This document shows positions 59,482 through 64,000 of a stretch of DNA of 64,000 nucleotides, piece after piece. Every line of letters starts with the position of its first letter. The stretch's first letter is position 1. A program made the translations under genes and the position numbers. The notes beneath the pieces are model-generated. The model did not search any database and was not told where the DNA came from. It saw only the letters and a program-made list of their open reading frames with translations. The DNA comes from Plasmopara viticola (Eukaryota; Oomycota; Peronosporomycetes; Peronosporales; Peronosporaceae), in the NCBI GenBank assembly GCA_001695595.3, contig MBPM02000010.1, forward strand, positions 1 to 64,000. The letters are read 5' to 3'.

Positions 59482-60435
59482 ATGAAAAGTGCCGCCGCTT
59501 TCTCGACTTTCCTTGCCATGTGTCTTTATGTCTCCACTGACGATGTGCAAGCGACACCTTCGCTTCGTGGTCTACAATTAAAGAATGACACTCAATTAAC
59601 CAAGGCCACTAACACTAAGAAGGATCTACGCCATCACCGAAACTTTAAAGGTGTGACTAAGCAAGTCAAGAAAATTGTCCATCCCATCGAGGCGCCACAA
59701 CATGTTTTGGTCTCTATCACCGCCCCGTCCTCGGTGATCGTAAGCTGTAACATCGTTGCATCGTCCGACAAGAATGTCCTAGCTTCTCGTGTTGAGACAG
59801 TCACTTCGAATGCTCAAAATATCAGCATGATGGTTCCACCTTCAACACTACCGACTAGACGATCAGCGGCAACCCCTGCGCTCAATCCACCAACACCAAG
59901 TAGCCTTGCCAATGAAACTAATCACCTACCAACATCAACTGAAAGCAAAACTCGAGATAGCGATCCAAAGATTATCGAAATTCCAGTCTCGCCAGCCTCA
60001 GGTCACATTGAAAACGCAGTCGAGGGGGACCTTGATGCAAGGGATGACACGGATTTCCGTAAAAATATTGACAATTTTACTGGTGAGGCTGATGGTGACA
60101 TATCGAAAACCACTTTCGGTGATATAGATCAAATGGATGCTCCAAATGGTGGCTATTATGGTGCTGGTACGGATGGCGCTTTCAATGGATTTGGTGCCGG
60201 GGGCTTATATCAGCGAAAGCTATTTGATACGCACCATGCCAATGCGTTAAGTAGTTTTGGTCGTCAAAGCACGATGAAACGATTTGGTCCGACTGGCAAT
60301 AACGAGTTCGCAGGCGCAATTGGAGGTCAAAGAAGGTCGGGCATTGAAGGGGTTGCATTGAATGGTCTTGAATTTCACAAGTCCAACAATGCGTTTGAAA
60401 ACGACTTTTATCGCCGCGAGCGTCGGCGTCGTTAG
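59482..60435 (+). CDS. Secreted protein with RxLR-like N-terminus, candidate effector
   Basis: 317 residues from ATG 59482. Residues 1-24 look like a signal peptide (hydrophobic AAAFSTFLAMCLYVS, then DDVQA before TPS). SLRGLQ follows at 27-32 and DLRHHR at 49-54, both resembling but not matching the RxLR motif of oomycete host-entry effectors; no clear EER follows. The middle is rich in Ser, Thr and Pro, with possible N-glycosylation sites. The region from about 215 is Gly/Asn/Phe-rich (GGYYGAGTDGAFNGFGAGG), and the C-terminus is very basic (RRERRRR). Low complexity argues for a structural or cell-wall-associated secreted protein as the alternative. Confidence 0.75.
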   Translation: MKSAAAFSTFLAMCLYVSTDDVQATPSLRGLQLKNDTQLTKATNTKKDLRHHRNFKGVTKQVKKIVHPIEAPQHVLVSITAPSSVIVSCNIVASSDKNVLASRVETVTSNAQNISMMVPPSTLPTRRSAATPALNPPTPSSLANETNHLPTSTESKTRDSDPKIIEIPVSPASGHIENAVEGDLDARDDTDFRKNIDNFTGEADGDISKTTFGDIDQMDAPNGGYYGAGTDGAFNGFGAGGLYQRKLFDTHHANALSSFGRQSTMKRFGPTGNNEFAGAIGGQRRSGIEGVALNGLEFHKSNNAFENDFYRRERRRR

Positions 60436-61139
60436 TGGCTGACAATTTAGTCGAATTTTGTATCTGTATTTTCTTCATAAAGATGATAATAAGACTGTAA
60501 AATTAATGCCCTCGATGTGCCGTGTTTCCGCTCTTAAAGAAAGTTAGAATAAATGGGCACTGAGCTTTCAGCAAGAAATAGGATTTGCAACACCGGCTAC
60601 GATTACCAGGTGTTTTGAGGCAGCAGCCAAGCATTAAATCCTCGACAATCTAAATTATCGCGTGTTTCGACAATAGCTCCTATCCGGAAAAGGCGAGGTT
60701 GATGTATACAGCCTCATTTTGTATATTTTTAATTTCGCACGACGCGTAATTTACGATAAGAAATCACAATTGACATGGATAATATATACATTGGATGCGC
60801 CTTACATACATTCACCGTGCTGTCACCATGAAAGTTGATATAAAAGTTTGTCACTAATACTACCGTTTTATATAGAAAACGTATGGTATTGTTGATTTTC
60901 TTTTCTAACAACGAGTAACTTTACTATATTTGCCCAATCTTGTCGAAAAAAACGTCTAAGGTCCGGCGGCGCGCCATCTTTGGCCGTCTCCTCTTCCTAC
61001 AATCTTTGCTACGTATACACAGCAGTCTATAGCAATCTCCATCGTCTCGTTAACTCATTTCTGCAATCGCGAGCGCTGTCACCTCACTATTCGTCGAGAA
61101 AACCACGATTCAGTGCACGTACCCCATTTCGGTTAAAAG
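60436..61139. other. Intergenic region upstream of the large gene
   Basis: 704 bases with no supported gene. AATAAA-like sequences follow the secreted-protein stop (aataaatgg near 60550). taactcatttctgcaatcgc at 61051-61070 resembles an initiator about 80 bases before the next ATG. Confidence 0.5.
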
Positions 61140-64000
61140 ATGCAAGAGCAGACACAACGAATCGGTCAAGCAAATAGCAGCAGCACTAACGGCATTGATA
61201 AAATGGAGCATCGTAGTGCTAACGGTCAGGCTAGTATCGAGTCCACCGCTTCAGTCATGAGCCCAGTCTCTCCTTTCAGCGCTGCGCACGAGCTGGTACG
61301 GAAAACCATGTTGGCATGCTTTATGGACTGTGCTAAACGTGACCGAGAGCAATTAATACGAGAGATTCAGACGCTTTCGAGGACATTTGCCAAGCATTTA
61401 CTCGTTTCTCCAGACGAGAGCGAGATGAAAGAGGGAGCGAGTGAAGCCCAGTACCTTCTTCCACGTGGCCACGTTGTTCCTCCTTTTGCTTTCTATCTCT
61501 TTCATCACAATAGTCGCATGCATCTTCCTCTGATTGATTGGAGTGCGTTTCGTGGGTATACAGTCACCGTGTGGCTCAATCTCGACTTTGTAAGCCCGCC
61601 GAACAAGACGAATGAGGCTTTCGATGCAAAGTTTTACCTCTTTCGATTCTCGAATGGATCCAATACGTTGGGAGTCGAGGCATCGATCGAGTACTTGGAT
61701 ACGTCAAGCAATGGTGTGTTGTTAAACATGAGTTGCAGTGCACCAACGACAGGGCCGGAAGCCAAGAAGACGGCATCGCTTAGTTCAAAAACGCGACGCA
61801 TTCAGCACAAACTACAACTCACGCGTGGTCGCTGGCATCTCCTTGTCCTGTCCCATTCGTTGCATTACGTGAAAAAGAGTAAAGTGACGTGTTACGTGGA
61901 TACAACGCTGCAATTTACGGATGAATTAGTGTATCCAACGGGTCTCGTGACAGCATCCAAGTGCACGCTTGGAGGCGGTTTTAACGCGACGGCAAAAGTG
62001 GCCAGTGTTGCTATGTACCAAGAGGAAGTCACACGCGATACGATCGAGTTGATTTTTGCTTTAGGACCGATGCAGTCGCTCTTTAATCGCTGGGCAGCTG
62101 TGCCGCCACCATCACCTCGGACAGTTGCGAGTACCGTGGTTGGTCCATCACCTTTGCGTCTACCCGAGAATGAGGCATTGTCGGCGTATTGGAAACTCCA
62201 AGTTGTGTTTGCATTTAATGCGCACGATACCGTGAACAAAGAGTACAAAGATTTAGGCGTCGAGTGGCTCTGCGAAGGTACGAGCCCGAGTTTAAATGGA
62301 AAGTGGTTGACACTCGAGACGACTGTCGGTGCGTGTGCTGAAATTCAGCAGCGAACAGCACGAATTGGGAAAAGTACGCAGAAAAAAGCATATGCAGACT
62401 ATCATGCAGCGTGGTATCGATGTCTTGGTATCTCGTCCTTGCCTGTGCTTTTGGACTATGTTTGCACTGCTTATGAAAAGATCACGCAGTCATCTCTCTC
62501 GACCGAAAGAATGGAAACGGACAAACGTCCTTTGTCTGCCGTGCTGGAAAGTGTGGTTGTTGATTTTTTGTGGATATGCAAGGGCATGTTACTAAGTAGT
62601 GTGCACAACCAACAGGAGGTTGTGCGAAACTATGTCTTTCACTTGTTCGCCCACGTCTTAATGCAGCATCAACAAAGTCTTTCTGTCATCTGGACGCCTG
62701 GGAGTCTGGTCGTGTGTGTGGAAACAATCAAGAGTTTGGCGCACTTGATGCCAAGCATTTCAAGCCGCGATGTCGGTGAAAACCACCCATTCCACGCGTC
62801 CATTTGGACCACAAATCCTCTTTTTGCCGCTGGTGTACGTGCTTTTCTTTTAGATTATCACGTATGGAGTCAAGCGGACTACAAGACGCAATCGATCTAC
62901 AATCATCAATTGTACGGACTTGCATGTGAATACCCGCGTGCGTTCAACAACCTGCAAGCTGTCTCAAAAGTGCTCGAGATTCTCCACTTGTTCTATTCGT
63001 CTTTGCACACTTCTAACGATGCGGAGGCGAGTCAAAATTCACAGCAGCTTACCGCGGCGAATGAGACAAAGCACCATTGGAAACAGCAGTGCATTCAGAC
63101 GTTGGTCGAAGTGCTTGAAGTGTGTCTCACGAACCAGAGTACGCACATACATGAAGTATTAGAGCAAGAAGTGATGGAGACGACATTCGCTCGAGCAAGC
63201 ACTGCCTCGGGAACCGGCAGTACGGGTGCAACAGGAAGCGGGTCTGTGCCATCGGCGTCTCCAGCAGCTTCTTCTCCGTCGTCCTCCACGAGTCGCAAGG
63301 GTGGCGTCTTTAGTGTGAACCTCGAGAGTATCGTCTGGAGCGACCAGACAGCGAAGTTTGCTAATGTGGACGAGACAGGATCGAGAAAAAGCGTGTTGCA
63401 ATCAATCCAAGTTCGATTCTCGCTTGTTCGCGACCTTCGAGCGGTTATCCGATTCTTACTCACTAGCAACGACGCGGCCGTGTGTACAGCGTTGTTGCTC
63501 TTGCTTCGACGACTTGCCGTATCGTTTCTCGACATGCGTTTTGCTTTGATAAGCTCAAGTATCATGGATTGTCTGCTCTACCTCATGCAAGATCGGCATA
63601 CAGATGCAGAGAAGAAGGCAACAAGTACGCCCGTGTCAATACATGTCCGTATGGCGTGCGTACCCTTATTTATCTACCTACTGGATTGGCTCGAGTCGAT
63701 CGAAGGACGGACCGTCTGGTGTGGACTAGAAGAACATTTACGACTCGTGTTGAGTGAACAGGGCAGTTTTTCCATTGGTTTTCTCGAACTCATGATAGAA
63801 TTTTACTTTGACCCAGCGTGGTGCTTAGGTGTGCAACACAGTCTTATTATGAATGCTCCATCGAAGAAAGAGTCGCTGCTTTTTCCAATTGCAACCACGA
63901 GTAGGATGACGTCACCTGTTGTACGGGAGAAAGGCATGGACGATGGCATAGCAGTGGCCATGAATTCGAGCACTAGTGAATTTAGTACAGGAACTGGCGG
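61140..64000 (+). CDS. Large protein with a ConA-like/laminin-G domain, probable BEACH/neurobeachin family, 3' end outside window
   Basis: Open from ATG 61140 to the window edge (953 codons) without intron. A TAA lies in frame two codons upstream, so this is the first possible start. After a Ser-rich N-terminus, residues 115-320 look like a concanavalin-A-like/laminin-G lectin domain: FRGYTVTVWLNLDF near 140-155, RGRWHLLVLSH near 235, CYVDTTLQF near 255, and a tail DTIELIFALGP near 300. That combination and the following leucine-rich alpha-helical stretches are typical of the N-terminal half of BEACH-domain proteins, which act in vesicle trafficking. A Ser/Gly/Ala-rich linker lies near 690-725. 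The diagnostic PH-BEACH and WD40 parts would lie beyond the window, so the family is inferred. Confidence 0.72.
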   Translation, partial: MQEQTQRIGQANSSSTNGIDKMEHRSANGQASIESTASVMSPVSPFSAAHELVRKTMLACFMDCAKRDREQLIREIQTLSRTFAKHLLVSPDESEMKEGASEAQYLLPRGHVVPPFAFYLFHHNSRMHLPLIDWSAFRGYTVTVWLNLDFVSPPNKTNEAFDAKFYLFRFSNGSNTLGVEASIEYLDTSSNGVLLNMSCSAPTTGPEAKKTASLSSKTRRIQHKLQLTRGRWHLLVLSHSLHYVKKSKVTCYVDTTLQFTDELVYPTGLVTASKCTLGGGFNATAKVASVAMYQEEVTRDTIELIFALGPMQSLFNRWAAVPPPSPRTVASTVVGPSPLRLPENEALSAYWKLQVVFAFNAHDTVNKEYKDLGVEWLCEGTSPSLNGKWLTLETTVGACAEIQQRTARIGKSTQKKAYADYHAAWYRCLGISSLPVLLDYVCTAYEKITQSSLSTERMETDKRPLSAVLESVVVDFLWICKGMLLSSVHNQQEVVRNYVFHLFAHVLMQHQQSLSVIWTPGSLVVCVETIKSLAHLMPSISSRDVGENHPFHASIWTTNPLFAAGVRAFLLDYHVWSQADYKTQSIYNHQLYGLACEYPRAFNNLQAVSKVLEILHLFYSSLHTSNDAEASQNSQQLTAANETKHHWKQQCIQTLVEVLEVCLTNQSTHIHEVLEQEVMETTFARASTASGTGSTGATGSGSVPSASPAASSPSSSTSRKGGVFSVNLESIVWSDQTAKFANVDETGSRKSVLQSIQVRFSLVRDLRAVIRFLLTSNDAAVCTALLLLLRRLAVSFLDMRFALISSSIMDCLLYLMQDRHTDAEKKATSTPVSIHVRMACVPLFIYLLDWLESIEGRTVWCGLEEHLRLVLSEQGSFSIGFLELMIEFYFDPAWCLGVQHSLIMNAPSKKESLLFPIATTSRMTSPVVREKGMDDGIAVAMNSSTSEFSTGTG

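Noticed and set aside
60980..61177. 65-codon frame upstream of the large gene
   Set aside because: Overlaps the leader and start of the gene at 61140, lies in another frame and shows no protein features.
62329..62595. 88-codon frame and other short frames inside 61140-64000, including a 156-codon minus-strand frame at 63095-63565
   Set aside because: Shadows of the continuous 953-codon frame, which has better codon use and domain structure.

Overview
The window looks like nuclear DNA of a plant-pathogenic oomycete (Phytophthora/downy mildew group, Peronosporales). The basis is an intronless family PL3 pectate lyase, oomycete-type initiator promoters (CTCATT...CACTTT) about 80 bases upstream of start codons, relics of Copia and chromodomain Ty3/gypsy retrotransposons, and short intergenic gaps between the genes at the right end. 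I cannot name the species.

Layout. (1) 1-38065: a head-to-tail tandem array on the + strand. A unit of 3294-3308 bases, holding one 261-codon pectate lyase gene and a spacer of about 2.5 kb, is repeated eleven times, with the 3' tail of a further copy at the left edge. Ten copies are intact and six of these encode an identical protein. The eleventh carries a one-base deletion. Spacers are nearly as uniform as the genes, so the whole unit is being copied or homogenised. Divergence rises towards the right end of the array. (2) 38066-43160: a decayed Copia element with many in-frame stops, followed by a diverged stretch of array spacer. (3) 43161-48853: an unrecognised stretch, then a badly decayed Ty3/gypsy element (zinc knuckle, RT, RNase H, integrase, chromodomain, probable 3' LTR). 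(4) 48854-57607: gene-poor DNA holding a remnant of unknown origin, a minus-strand gypsy integrase relic, a perfect 20-bp hairpin, and a tRNA-derived SINE with a 15-bp target-site duplication inside a repeat-containing coding remnant. (5) 57608-64000: ordinary genes on the + strand: a small basic hypothetical protein, a RibD-type deaminase, a secreted protein with an RxLR-like N-terminus, and the first 953 codons of a large protein that may belong to the BEACH/neurobeachin class.

Function. The array would supply a high dose of one secreted pectin-degrading enzyme; every copy has its own signal peptide, initiator and AATAAA. The right-hand genes have no evident link to it. The array's copy number and the frameshifts at its edges depend on assembly quality and are flagged as such.
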